DNA of 64,000 nt, from the NCBI RefSeq assembly GCF_015234135.1, contig NZ_JADGIK010000003.1, forward strand, positions 270,305 through 334,304, read 5' to 3'. Made by a program: the position numbers and the translations under genes. The DNA comes from Faecalibacter rhinopitheci. GTDB lineage: Bacteria > Bacteroidota > Bacteroidia > Flavobacteriales > Weeksellaceae. Under the pieces are notes generated by a model. It was not told the origin of the DNA. It searched no databases and was given only the letters and a program-made list of their open reading frames with translations. Shown piece after piece: positions 46,215 through 55,705 of the stretch; the first letter of the stretch is position 1, and each line of letters opens with the position of its first letter.

Positions 46215-47354
46215 ATGAAATTTTCAGCGTTATTAACGTTTCTAATGTTATTCACATTCGGTTTTGCCAAGGCACAACATCATGAGAATACAACAACGTT
46301 CAGTGAATTAGTACAAAAGGATAATCAAGTTAAGGCAGAAGAATTAGCTAAGGTTAAATCTGGTGAGTCTACTTTTAATCCTGTACCAACAATTATGCAC
46401 CACATCGGTGATGCACATGAGTGGCACTTATGGGGAGAAGGGGACAATAGTGTTTCTATTCCTTTACCAATTATTTTATGGGATGACAACGGGTTAAATG
46501 TTTTCATGTCATCTAAATTCCACCATGGTGAACATGTAGTGGAAAGTAATGGTAATCATTACTTACTTTATCATGAGAAAATCTACAAAACTGATGCACA
46601 AGAATTAGTTACACTACACGTAGATGAAAAAGGTGTTACTCACGTAGAGAATGAAAAACCATTAGATTTTTCAATTACTAAAAACGTAGCTTCTATGTTA
46701 CTGTCTTTTGTGATTTTAATCTTAGTTTTCTCAGCAGTTTCATCAAATTACAAAAAAGGAAATTTAGTACCTAGAGGTATTGCAGGATTTATTGAACCAA
46801 TCATTATTTTTATTCGTGACGAAGTTGCGGTTCCAAATATTGGGGAGAAAAAATATGCAAAATATATGCCCTACTTATTAACGTTATTTTTCTTTATATG
46901 GGTGAATAACTTATTAGGATTATTACCAGGGGCAGCAAACGTAACAGGTAATATTGCAGTTACTTTTGTTTTAGCAGTAATTGCATTAATAGTGATTAAT
47001 GTTTCAGGAAATAAAGGATACTGGGGACATATGTTATGGATGCCAGGTGTACCAGTTCCTGTAAAGTTATTATTAGCGCCAATTGAATTGATAGGTGTTA
47101 TAACTAAACCCTTTGCCTTAATGATTCGTTTATTTGCGAACATTACTGCAGGTCACATCATTATCTTATCGTTAATTTCGTTAATCTTTATCTTCCAAAC
47201 AGAATTTATGGCAGGTGGGTCTTTACCATTAGCATTATTTATTTACTGTTTAGAGTTATTAGTAGCGGTATTACAAGCATTCGTATTTACAATGTTAGTA
47301 GCATTATTTATCGGTACAGCAACAGCTGAACACGAGCATCACGATGCACACTAA
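46215..47354 (+). CDS. atpB: ATP synthase F0 subunit a
   Basis: Subunit a forms the proton half-channels beside the c ring. The protein has 379 residues, much longer than E. coli AtpB (271), because of a Bacteroidota-type N-terminal extension with a signal peptide (ending KAQH) and about 140 exported residues. The five helices follow. The essential Arg is in FALMIRLFANITAGH near residue 295. The C terminus is histidine-rich (EHEHHDAH). Confidence 0.95.
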   Translation: MKFSALLTFLMLFTFGFAKAQHHENTTTFSELVQKDNQVKAEELAKVKSGESTFNPVPTIMHHIGDAHEWHLWGEGDNSVSIPLPIILWDDNGLNVFMSSKFHHGEHVVESNGNHYLLYHEKIYKTDAQELVTLHVDEKGVTHVENEKPLDFSITKNVASMLLSFVILILVFSAVSSNYKKGNLVPRGIAGFIEPIIIFIRDEVAVPNIGEKKYAKYMPYLLTLFFFIWVNNLLGLLPGAANVTGNIAVTFVLAVIALIVINVSGNKGYWGHMLWMPGVPVPVKLLLAPIELIGVITKPFALMIRLFANITAGHIIILSLISLIFIFQTEFMAGGSLPLALFIYCLELLVAVLQAFVFTMLVALFIGTATAEHEHHDAH

Positions 47355-47383
47355 TTAAAGAATACAAAAAGAACAATAAATAA

Positions 47384-47632
<249 letters not shown>

Positions 47633-47649
47633 GAATTTGACACAGGTTT

Positions 47650-47678
47650 AGCTTCTATAACGGTTGGTTATAGGAGCT
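47650..47678 (+). promoter_or_regulatory. Intercistronic hairpin between atpE and atpF
   Basis: AGCTTCTATAAC (47650-47661) pairs with GTTATAGGAGCT (47667-47678), a 12-bp stem with one G-U and a five-base loop. No T run follows, so it is not a standard terminator. It may stabilise the upstream atpE message or mark an RNA cleavage site. Confidence 0.55.
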
Positions 47679-47731
47679 AATCTTATTAAAAAATTAGTCT
47701 CGTAAATTAAAAATATCAAATAAAACATACA

Positions 47732-48226
47732 ATGGATTTAATAACTCCTTCGGTTGGTCTTATTTTTTGGACAGCGGTAGTTTTTATCATCTTATTAGTC
47801 ATCTTAAGATCTGTAGCATGGAAACCAATCTTATCTGCAGTACAAGAAAGAGAGAAGTCTATAGAAGATGCGCTAAATGCAGCAAAGAAAGCAGAAGAAA
47901 AATTAGTAGCATTAAATGCTGAAAATGAAAGATTAATCAAAGAAGCTAAAATTGAGCGTGATGCAATCTTAAAAGAAGCACGTGAGATGAAAGATAAAAT
48001 CGTTTCTGATGCAAAAGGTTCTGCGCAAGTTGAAGCTGATCGTATAATTGAGTCTGCTAAGATTGCTATCTCTAATGAGAAAGCGTCTGCTATGGCTGAT
48101 ATCAAAAATCAAGTAGGTCAATTATCAATTGAAATTGCTGAGAAAATATTAACTAAAGAATTAGCTGATAAATCGGCTCAAGAAACTTTAGTAAATCAAG
48201 TTATTGATCAAGTTAAATTCAACTAA
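47732..48226 (+). CDS. atpF: ATP synthase F0 subunit b
   Basis: The peripheral stalk subunit of 164 residues: one membrane helix at about 7-28 (VGLIFWTAVVFIILLVILRS) followed by a long right-handed coiled coil rich in A/E/K that reaches F1. The ATG at 47732 lies 99 bases after atpE. atpH begins two bases after the stop, so their translation is probably coupled. Confidence 0.93.
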   Translation: MDLITPSVGLIFWTAVVFIILLVILRSVAWKPILSAVQEREKSIEDALNAAKKAEEKLVALNAENERLIKEAKIERDAILKEAREMKDKIVSDAKGSAQVEADRIIESAKIAISNEKASAMADIKNQVGQLSIEIAEKILTKELADKSAQETLVNQVIDQVKFN

Positions 48227-48228
48227 CA

Positions 48229-48789
48229 ATGGCAGGATTCAGAGCAGCAAATAGATATGCAAAAGGTTTGATGTTATTTGCTTTAGAGGCAAATCAAACT
48301 GACCTTGTCTATGCTGAGATGAATGAAGTTAAAAACGTTATTAAAAATAGTGATGATTTAAGAATTTTCTTAAACTCTCCAATTTTAGACGCTAAAATTA
48401 AAGAAGCTACATTAATGCAAATTTTTGCAAGCTTTTCTAAAACTTCTCAAACATTCATTTCATTAGTTGTAAAACAAGGTAGAGAAAATATGTTATCAAA
48501 AATTGCTGAGCAATTTATCACAATTTATGATATCATGAATAATATCGTTACAGCAGAAATTTCTTCTGCAGTAGAGTTGGATCAACCAACAATCGATAAA
48601 ATTGTAGCTAAAGCTAAAGAAGGTTTAGATGCAAATGCACAAGTGAAAGTAATTAATAAAATTGATACTTCTTTAATCGGAGGTTTCGTTTTAAAAGTAG
48701 GAAACACTCAAATTGATTCTTCTATTAAAACTAAATTAGCTTCACTTAAAAAACAATTTTTAAACAAAGATTACATTCCTAAATATTAA
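48229..48789 (+). CDS. atpH: ATP synthase F1 subunit delta
   Basis: A 186-residue OSCP/delta subunit that joins the peripheral stalk to the top of F1. It starts with the conserved [14 protein letters not shown] helix and ends with the region [24 protein letters not shown] typical of the family. It is between atpF and atpA with gaps of 2 and 11 bases. Confidence 0.94.
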   Translation: MAGFRAANRYAKGLMLFALEANQTDLVYAEMNEVKNVIKNSDDLRIFLNSPILDAKIKEATLMQIFASFSKTSQTFISLVVKQGRENMLSKIAEQFITIYDIMNNIVTAEISSAVELDQPTIDKIVAKAKEGLDANAQVKVINKIDTSLIGGFVLKVGNTQIDSSIKTKLASLKKQFLNKDYIPKY

Positions 48790-48800
48790 ATATTTCAAAG

Positions 48801-50375
48801 ATGCCAGAAATAAATCCAGCTGAAGTTTCAGCTATTTTAAAACAACAACTTTCTAGCTTCGATTCAGCAGTTGAATTAGCAGAAGTAGGAACCGTTCTAA
48901 GTGTTGGGGATGGTATTGCTCGCGTTTATGGGTTAGATAATGCTCAATATGGTGAGTTAGTAGAGTTCTCTAATGGATTAGAGGGAATGGTACAAAACTT
49001 AGAAGAAGATAACGTAGGTATTGTACTTTTCGGAACGTCTACAGGAATCAAAGAAGGTGATACTGTAAAACGTACTAACAAAATTGCTTCGATCAATGTT
49101 GGTGAAGGAATGTTAGGACGTGTAGTAGATATGTTAGGAAACCCTATCGATGGTAAAGGTCCAATCGAAGGTCAATTATATGAAATGCCAATCGAGCGTA
49201 AAGCTCCAGGGGTTATCTATCGTCAACCAGTAAGCGAGCCGTTACAAACAGGTATCGTTTCTATTGATGCGATGATTCCAGTTGGTCGTGGTCAACGTGA
49301 GTTAATCATTGGTGACCGTCAAACAGGTAAAACTTCTGTTGCATTAGATGCTATTTTGAATCAAAAAGAATTCTATGACAGAGGAGAACCAGTTTACTGT
49401 ATTTATGTTGCTGTTGGACAAAAAGGTTCTACAGTTGCAGGAATTATGAAAACATTACAAGATCATGGTGCTGATAAATATACAGTAGTAGTTGCTGCTA
49501 ATGCATCAGATCCAGCTCCAATGCAAGTTTATGCTCCTATGTCAGGTGCTGCTATTGGTGAGTATTTCCGTGATTCAGGTCGTCCAGCTTTAATCGTATA
49601 TGATGATTTATCTAAACAAGCGGTAGCTTACCGTGAGGTGTCATTATTATTACGTCGTCCTCCAGGACGTGAGGCTTACCCTGGTGACGTTTTCTACTTA
49701 CATTCTCGTTTATTAGAGCGTGCTGCAAAAATTATCTCTGATAATACAATTGCATCTCAAATGAATGATTTACCAGAATCAATGAAAGGTATCGTAAAAG
49801 GTGGTGGTTCATTAACTGCATTACCAATTATCGAAACTCAAGCTGGTGACGTTTCTGCTTATATCCCAACTAACGTAATTTCGATTACGGATGGTCAGAT
49901 CTTCTTAGAGTCAGATTTATTCAACTCAGGGGTTCGTCCAGCGATCAACGTAGGTATTTCTGTATCTCGTGTTGGTGGTTCTGCGCAAACTAAACCAATG
50001 AAAAAGGTTTCTGGTACTTTAAAATTAGACCAAGCTCAATACCGTGAGTTAGAAGCGTTCGCGAAATTCTCTTCTGATTTAGATGCTGCTACAATGGCGG
50101 TTATCGGAAAAGGTATTCGTAACGTAGAACTTTTAAAGCAAGGAGTTAACTCTCCAATGCCAGTAGAAGAGCAAGTTGCTGTTATCTTTGCAGGTACAAA
50201 TGGATTATTGAAAAATGTTCCTACAAACAAAGTTAAAGAATGGCAAGTTGACTTCGTAGAGTTATTGAGAAACAAATATGCTGATACTTTAGAAACTATC
50301 CGTAAAGGTAAATGGGATGATACAATCATCGCTACATTAAACCAAGTGGTAGCAGATACAACAGCTAAATATTAA
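48801..50375 (+). CDS. atpA: ATP synthase F1 subunit alpha
   Basis: A 524-residue subunit with a non-catalytic nucleotide site. Walker [10 protein letters not shown] is near residue 172, and [20 protein letters not shown] (Walker B region) near 266. [16 protein letters not shown] near 390 holds the Arg finger that completes the catalytic site on the beta subunit. The beta (atpD) and epsilon (atpC) genes are not in this operon; in Bacteroidota they are usually at another locus. Confidence 0.97.
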   Translation: MPEINPAEVSAILKQQLSSFDSAVELAEVGTVLSVGDGIARVYGLDNAQYGELVEFSNGLEGMVQNLEEDNVGIVLFGTSTGIKEGDTVKRTNKIASINVGEGMLGRVVDMLGNPIDGKGPIEGQLYEMPIERKAPGVIYRQPVSEPLQTGIVSIDAMIPVGRGQRELIIGDRQTGKTSVALDAILNQKEFYDRGEPVYCIYVAVGQKGSTVAGIMKTLQDHGADKYTVVVAANASDPAPMQVYAPMSGAAIGEYFRDSGRPALIVYDDLSKQAVAYREVSLLLRRPPGREAYPGDVFYLHSRLLERAAKIISDNTIASQMNDLPESMKGIVKGGGSLTALPIIETQAGDVSAYIPTNVISITDGQIFLESDLFNSGVRPAINVGISVSRVGGSAQTKPMKKVSGTLKLDQAQYRELEAFAKFSSDLDAATMAVIGKGIRNVELLKQGVNSPMPVEEQVAVIFAGTNGLLKNVPTNKVKEWQVDFVELLRNKYADTLETIRKGKWDDTIIATLNQVVADTTAKY

Positions 50376-50387
50376 TAATATCTAATA

Positions 50388-50415
50388 TAAATTGGGAATC
50401 TCGGTTCCCAGTTTA
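50388..50415 (+). promoter_or_regulatory. Intercistronic hairpin between atpA and atpG
   Basis: TAAATTGGGAA (50388-50398) pairs with TTCCCAGTTTA (50405-50415), an 11-bp stem with one G-U around TCTCGG. No T run follows. It lies inside the operon, 32 bases before the atpG start. Confidence 0.5.
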
Positions 50416-50446
50416 TACTATATAATCCTTCAACTTATAAAGTTAT

Positions 50447-51313
50447 ATGGCAAATTTAAAAGAAATCCGTAGTAGAATTACTTCTGTAGGTTCAACAATG
50501 CAAATTACGAGTGCTATGAAAATGGTATCGGCTGCAAAATTGAATCGTGCACAAGAATCTATTGTTCAACTACGTCCATATGCAAATAAATTACGTGACT
50601 TATTACAAAATGTAAGTTCTACTTTAGATGCTGGTGTAGGAGGAGCTTTAACAGAACAACGTGAGGTGAATAATGTGCTTATTGTAGCCATTAACTCTAA
50701 CCGTGGTTTATGTGGAGGATATAATTCTAGTATTATTAAAAAAGTTAATACTTTATTAGCTGGTGAATTAGCTGGTAAAAATGTAGAGTTAGTTACAATT
50801 GGTAAGAAAGCTTACGAAGCGTACAAAAATACTCAAACTATTGCTGCTAATGAATCTGCTTTATGGGATAACTTAAATTTTGCAGATGTTGCTAAAATCG
50901 CTGAAGGTTTAGTTGCTGAATTCAAAGAAGGGAAATATGATCAAATTCGTATCGTATACAACCAATTTAGAAATGCAGCAGTTCAAATCGTTCAAGACGA
51001 GCAATTCTTACCTGTTGTTTTAGAACAAGGGAATGAAGAAAATGCAGCTGAATTAGATTACATTTTTACTCCTTCGAAAGAAGAAATTTTAAATGATTTA
51101 ATTCCTCAAACTTTAAAAACGCAATTATACAAAGCTGTTTTAGATGCTAATGCTTCTGAGCACGGTGCACGTATGACTGCAATGCATAAAGCAACTGATA
51201 ATGCAAGCGAGTTACAAAAAGCATTGAAAATTCAATACAATAAAGCTCGTCAAGCTGCTATTACAAACGAAATCTTAGAGATCGTAGGTGGTGCAGAGGC
51301 ATTAAATGCATAA
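50447..51313 (+). CDS. atpG: ATP synthase F1 subunit gamma
   Basis: The central rotor shaft, 288 residues. The N-terminal helix (LKEIRSRITSVGSTMQITSAMKMVSAAKLN) and the C-terminal helix (ASEHGARMTAMHKATDNASE, ending in NKARQAAITNEILEIVGGA) form the antiparallel coiled coil inside alpha3beta3. NSNRGLCGGYNSSI near residue 85 is conserved. It is the last gene of the operon and is followed by a terminator. Confidence 0.96.
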   Translation: MANLKEIRSRITSVGSTMQITSAMKMVSAAKLNRAQESIVQLRPYANKLRDLLQNVSSTLDAGVGGALTEQREVNNVLIVAINSNRGLCGGYNSSIIKKVNTLLAGELAGKNVELVTIGKKAYEAYKNTQTIAANESALWDNLNFADVAKIAEGLVAEFKEGKYDQIRIVYNQFRNAAVQIVQDEQFLPVVLEQGNEENAAELDYIFTPSKEEILNDLIPQTLKTQLYKAVLDANASEHGARMTAMHKATDNASELQKALKIQYNKARQAAITNEILEIVGGAEALNA

Positions 51314-51342
51314 GATTAGAATATTATATTCAACATACAATC

Positions 51343-51372
51343 AAGCAATCTCTAAAAGAGGTTGCTTTTTTT
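51343..51372 (+). terminator. Terminator of the atp operon
   Basis: AAGCAATCTCT-AAA-AGAGGTTGCTT (one G-U) followed by TTTTT. Confidence 0.9.
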
Positions 51373-51449
51373 ATGCAGTAACATGCAGTAGTTAAAAAAA
51401 TGGTAAACTAGTTTGAAATCTAAAATGTATTATTTCATAATATTATAAT

Positions 51450-51484
51450 AAAAAAAGCCCCAACATACTTTGGGGCTTTTTTAT
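51450..51484. terminator. Terminator after the DJ-1/PfpI gene
   Basis: AAAAAAGCCCCA-ACATACT-TTGGGGCTTTTTT, bidirectional in form; on the minus strand it ends the DJ-1/PfpI gene. Confidence 0.92.
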
Positions 51485-51502
51485 TATAAGTATTTATAAA
51501 AA

Positions 51503-52252
51503 TTATTTTAAAGCTTCTACAATTGCTTCACCAACTTTAGTAGCTGATTGTGGGTTTTGACCTGTAATTACACGTTGATCTACTACAACGTATGGTTGCC
51601 ATGGCTCAACAGCTTCAAATATTCCTCCACGCTTTTTCATTTCATCTTCTAATAAGAAAGGAACAACGTCAGTCAATCCTACCGCTTCCTCTTCAACGTT
51701 TGTAAATCCATTTACTTTCTTACCATCAATTAAGTATTTTCCATTAGATAATTTGATATTCAATAATCCAGCTGGTCCATGACAAACAGCAGCTACAATA
51801 CCATTATTTTCATAAATCTTTGTAGCAATTGCAGCGATTTCTTCGTTTTGTGGAAAATCCCAAACTGCTCCATGACCACCTGCATAATAAATAGATTTAT
51901 ATTCTTCTACTTTTACTTCATCTGGAGTCATTGAGTTTTTGATTTTATTTTGGTAATATTCATTTTCATAAAACTCTTTGTTAATTGGATCATCTAAATC
52001 GAAACCATCAATTGGAGATTCTCCACCTTTTGGACTTACAAAATCAATTTCATAACCTGCGTTAACTAATACTTTCCAAGGATGAGCTACTTCACCTAAA
52101 AAATATCCAGTTTTTTCCCCTGTATTTCCTTTTTCCTCGTGACTTGTAATCACAAATAAAATCTTCTCGTTCATATTTTTATTATTTATTGTTTGTCCAA
52201 ATCCTGTAATACATGTCAAAAACATAGTCAGGATTAAATTAATTTTCAGCAT
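51503..52252 (-). CDS. DJ-1/PfpI-family protein (Hsp31-like, type 1 glutamine amidotransferase fold)
   Basis: A 249-residue protein. Residues 1-20 form a possible Sec signal (ending GFGQ); an internal ATG at residue 27 would give a cytoplasmic form. The nucleophilic Cys is in AAVCHGPAGL near residue 134, with the conserved upstream Glu in HEEKGNTGEKTGYF and YYAGGHGAVWDF. The family includes chaperones and glyoxalase or deglycase-type stress proteins. It is divergent from an HxlR regulator with an 18-bp palindrome between them, so it is probably regulated by that protein, perhaps in response to electrophiles. Confidence 0.87.
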   Translation of the reverse strand: MLKINLILTMFLTCITGFGQTINNKNMNEKILFVITSHEEKGNTGEKTGYFLGEVAHPWKVLVNAGYEIDFVSPKGGESPIDGFDLDDPINKEFYENEYYQNKIKNSMTPDEVKVEEYKSIYYAGGHGAVWDFPQNEEIAAIATKIYENNGIVAAVCHGPAGLLNIKLSNGKYLIDGKKVNGFTNVEEEAVGLTDVVPFLLEDEMKKRGGIFEAVEPWQPYVVVDQRVITGQNPQSATKVGEAIVEALK

Positions 52253-52274
52253 TAAACTATACTTTTTATAGTTG

Positions 52275-52305
52275 CAAATTTAGTACCGTAAGTTTACCTT
52301 CGCAA
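52275..52305 (-). promoter_or_regulatory. Promoter of the DJ-1/PfpI gene
   Basis: On the minus strand TTG (52305-52303), 20 bases, TAAATTTG (52282-52275). The start codon at 52252 lies about 22 bases downstream. The palindrome at 52308-52325 abuts the -33 element. Confidence 0.6.
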
Positions 52306-52307
52306 GA

Positions 52308-52325
52308 ACTATCCAATTGGATAGT
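52308..52325. promoter_or_regulatory. 18-bp perfect palindrome, candidate HxlR operator
   Basis: ACTATCCAATTGGATAGT is perfectly self-complementary. It lies in the 83-base divergent region, next to the -33 element of the DJ-1/PfpI promoter and downstream of a possible HxlR -7 (TACCTTCG, 52295-52302). HxlR proteins bind as dimers to such sites. The binding itself is inferred. Confidence 0.65.
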
Positions 52326-52335
52326 CAAATAAATA

Positions 52336-52716
52336 ATGTTAGATACAACATCTCGAATTATAGGGAAGACGTATCCATGTGCCATTAGTTTAGCAATGGA
52401 TATGATAGGTGGAAAATGGAAGACCGTAATTTTAGCACATTTAATTGATGAAGCAAAGCGATACAATGAATTAAGAAAAGAATTACCTGATGTTACTGAA
52501 AGAACTCTAAGCATTCAGTTAAAACAATTAGAAGCTGATGGTTTAGTCTACCGTGAAGTCTATGGAAATAAACCACCATTAAAAGTGATTTATGGCTTAA
52601 CAGAAATGGGTAAAAGTTTTATTCCAGTTCTTAATATTTTGATGGACTGGGGAAATCAAGTGGTCAAAGAATTCAATGTGGAATTAGTAAATACTTGTGA
52701 AAATAAAAAGTCCTGA
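52336..52716 (+). CDS. HxlR-family winged-helix transcriptional regulator
   Basis: A 126-residue DNA-binding protein. CAISLAMDMIGGKWKTVIL (about residues 15-33), the recognition helix in TERTLSIQLKQLEADGL and VIYGLTEMGKSFIPVL are the family signatures. The Cys at about residue 15 occupies the position of the redox-sensing Cys in YodB and related regulators. It probably controls itself and the divergent DJ-1/PfpI gene. Its stop codon lies inside the following terminator stem. Confidence 0.93.
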   Translation: MLDTTSRIIGKTYPCAISLAMDMIGGKWKTVILAHLIDEAKRYNELRKELPDVTERTLSIQLKQLEADGLVYREVYGNKPPLKVIYGLTEMGKSFIPVLNILMDWGNQVVKEFNVELVNTCENKKS

Positions 52717-52735
52717 ACAGCGTTCAGGACTTTCT
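52707..52735. terminator. Terminator shared by HxlR gene and glyA
   Basis: AAAGTCCTGAAC-AGC-GTTCAGGACTTT. The HxlR stop codon (52714-52716) is within the left arm; the right arm faces the end of glyA on the other strand. Confidence 0.88.
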
Positions 52736-52765
52736 TATATTTATGTACTATTTGATAGTATCTAA

Positions 52766-54040
52766 TTAGTTCATCTGAAATAATGGACGATCAGCCATAA
52801 ATTCATTTACACGATCAGCCACTGAATCCATTACTTCCTCATTTCCGATGTTCATTAAAACTTCGTCAATAAAATCAGCAACTGTTTGCATATCTGTTTC
52901 AACTAAACCACGAGTAGTTACAGCAGCAGTTCCTAAACGGATACCCGAAGTAACAAATGGTGATTTATCATCGAATGGGACCATGTTTTTATTACACGTA
53001 ATTTCTGCTTCTACTAGAGCATTTTCAGCTTGTTTACCAGAAATTCCTTTATTACGTAAGTCAATTAACATACAGTGGTTGTCTGTTCCTCCAGAAACTA
53101 TATCGTATCCTTTAGCCACTAAAGCATCTGCTAATGCTTTTGCATTTTTAACCACTTGTAAAATGTACTCCATATAACCATCAGATAAAGCTTCTTCGAA
53201 AGCAACTGCTTTTGCTCCGATCACGTGCTCTAATGGTCCACCTTGCGTTCCTGGGAAAACTGCAGCGTTTAATAATTGAGACATCATTTTTACTTCTCCT
53301 TTAGACGTTTTGTAACCCCAAGGATTTTCAAAATCTTTCCCCATCATAATCACTCCACCACGAGGTCCACGTAATGTTTTATGCGTAGTTGTCGTTACAA
53401 TGTGACAATGAGGCATTGGATCATTTAATATTCCACGAGCGATTAACCCTGCTGGGTGAGAAACGTCAGCTAATAATAATGCACCAACTTCGTCCGCTAC
53501 TTTACGGAATTTTGCATAGTCAATATCACGAGAGTAAGCAGAAGCTCCACAAATAATTAATTGTGGTTTTTCAGCACGAGCTGTTTCAGCCATTGCTTCG
53601 TAATCGATACGACCAGTTTCTTTATCTACACCGTAGAAAGAAGTTTTGTACGTCATACCAGAAAAGTTAACTGGAGAACCATGCGTTAAGTGACCACCGT
53701 GAGATAAATCAAATCCTAAGATTTTATCACCAGGTTTTAAACACGCTAAGTAAACTGCAGCATTTGCTTGTGAACCTGAGTGTGGTTGTACGTTTGCATA
53801 TTCTGCATTAAATAATGTCTTGATTCGTTCTATAGCAATTGTTTCGATTTGATCAACTACTTCACAACCTCCGTAATATCTTTTTCCTGGGTAACCCTCA
53901 GCATATTTATTTGTTAAAACAGAACCCATTGCACGCATTACGTCTTCAGAAACAAAGTTTTCAGATGCGATTAATTCAATCCCGTTTAATTGTCTTTCTT
54001 TTTCGTCTTCGATCAAATCGAAGATAATGTCATGTGCCAT
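52766..54040 (-). CDS. glyA: Serine hydroxymethyltransferase
   Basis: GlyA interconverts serine and glycine and supplies one-carbon units to tetrahydrofolate. The 424-residue PLP enzyme has [20 protein letters not shown] near residue 14, [19 protein letters not shown] near 46, and the PLP-binding Lys in [13 protein letters not shown] near 220. It is monocistronic. The TATCTTTG element on the minus strand at 54075-54068 is the likely -7, and a long heptamer array lies about 85 bases further upstream. Confidence 0.97.
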   Translation of the reverse strand: MAHDIIFDLIEDEKERQLNGIELIASENFVSEDVMRAMGSVLTNKYAEGYPGKRYYGGCEVVDQIETIAIERIKTLFNAEYANVQPHSGSQANAAVYLACLKPGDKILGFDLSHGGHLTHGSPVNFSGMTYKTSFYGVDKETGRIDYEAMAETARAEKPQLIICGASAYSRDIDYAKFRKVADEVGALLLADVSHPAGLIARGILNDPMPHCHIVTTTTHKTLRGPRGGVIMMGKDFENPWGYKTSKGEVKMMSQLLNAAVFPGTQGGPLEHVIGAKAVAFEEALSDGYMEYILQVVKNAKALADALVAKGYDIVSGGTDNHCMLIDLRNKGISGKQAENALVEAEITCNKNMVPFDDKSPFVTSGIRLGTAAVTTRGLVETDMQTVADFIDEVLMNIGNEEVMDSVADRVNEFMADRPLFQMN

Positions 54041-54067
54041 TTTCTGTTTGTTTGTAAATTATGCAAC

Positions 54068-54075
54068 CAAAGATA
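54068..54075 (-). promoter_or_regulatory. -7 element of glyA
   Basis: The minus strand reads TATCTTTG, 27 bases before the ATG at 54040. A -33 TTG is present only at a long spacing (25 bases). Confidence 0.5.
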
Positions 54076-54160
54076 AGATTTTTATCCTTTATTTTAAATT
54101 CAAAAAAATATGCGGATTATTATTTTTTGGGTGTTCTCTTCGGCTGTGTTTTTTAATTTT

Positions 54161-54452
<292 letters not shown>

Positions 54453-54549
54453 ATGGAGAATATCATTCTATAATTATTCTTCTAATTTAAACTTTTTAAA
54501 ACATAGAATGAACGAATTATTAAATCATCAAATTCCTTAATTTAGCCCT

Positions 54550-55611
54550 ATGAAAAATCCCATTTACTGCATTGGTTTAATGTCCGGAACATCATTAGAC
54601 GGATTAGATATTTGTTATGTTCGATTTGACTCGGACACATCGTTTGAAATTCTACAAACCGAAGGAATCAATTATTCTTCTGAGATGAAAAATCAATTGA
54701 AAAATGCATATCAAATGTCGGCTATGCAATTGTGTGAACTAGATGTACAATTTGGTTATTATTTAGGTGAACAAGTGAAACTATTTGTGGAAAAATATAA
54801 AATCAAACGTTTAGATTTTATAGCATCGCACGGACAAACAATATTTCATCAACCTAATAAAAATTTTACATTACAAATTGGGAATGGAGCAGCAATTTCT
54901 TCCAAATGTCAACAACGTGTGATTTGTGATTTCCGGACACAAGATGTGATTCTAGGAGGACAAGGTGCACCTTTGGTTCCTATTGGTGACGAATTATTAT
55001 TTAATCAATACGATGCTTGTTTGAATTTGGGTGGATTCTCGAATATTTCAATGAATCGAAATGGAAAGCGTATAGCTTTTGATATTTGCCCGATTAATAT
55101 TGTCTTAAATAATTATGCCAATCAATTGGGATTGGATTATGATAAAAATGGAGAAAATGCATCCAGAGGAAAAGTTTATCAAGAATTAGTGGATGAATTA
55201 AATCAATTGGATTTCTATCAACAATCTTATCCAAAATCTTTAGGCTTTGAATGGATAGAAAAGGAGTTTTTAACAATTGTTGAAAACTATGATTTATCCA
55301 TTGAAGATAAGCTAATTAGCTGTATAGAGCATATGGTTTATCAGATCAATACGATATTCGAAAAACACGATATCAACAAGGTGTTAATAACTGGAGGAGG
55401 AACTCGAAATCTATTATTAATCAATTTATTAAAACAGAAATCCTCAACTGAAATAATCATTCCAAAGGATGATTTAATTGATTTTAAAGAAGCTTTGATA
55501 TTTGCGTTCTTAGGATACAGGAAATTTACAAATCAAGTAAATTGTTTGTCATCTGTAACTGGTGCTATCAAAGACCATTGTTCAGGAATAATCTATGAAG
55601 CTGTAAAATAA
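54550..55611 (+). CDS. anmK: Anhydro-N-acetylmuramic acid kinase
   Basis: AnmK hydrolyses and phosphorylates 1,6-anhydro-MurNAc during cell wall recycling. The 353-residue ASKHA kinase starts YCIGLMSGTSLDGLDICYVRF (phosphate 1 region), has FIASHGQTIFHQP near residue 95, LGGQGAPLVPIGDELLF near 138 and NLGGFSNIS near 160, and ends with the GGGTRNLLLINLL segment near 280. It is a stand-alone gene; no MurQ or permease for muropeptides is adjacent. Confidence 0.95.
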   Translation: MKNPIYCIGLMSGTSLDGLDICYVRFDSDTSFEILQTEGINYSSEMKNQLKNAYQMSAMQLCELDVQFGYYLGEQVKLFVEKYKIKRLDFIASHGQTIFHQPNKNFTLQIGNGAAISSKCQQRVICDFRTQDVILGGQGAPLVPIGDELLFNQYDACLNLGGFSNISMNRNGKRIAFDICPINIVLNNYANQLGLDYDKNGENASRGKVYQELVDELNQLDFYQQSYPKSLGFEWIEKEFLTIVENYDLSIEDKLISCIEHMVYQINTIFEKHDINKVLITGGGTRNLLLINLLKQKSSTEIIIPKDDLIDFKEALIFAFLGYRKFTNQVNCLSSVTGAIKDHCSGIIYEAVK

Positions 55612-55705
55612 TTTTCAGATTGTCAATTTCGTAGAGTTAAACCTTAAAGTTTTGGGAAAGAAATTTTAAGTTCATTACATTTACGAAAATTACAAATACT
55701 TAAAG

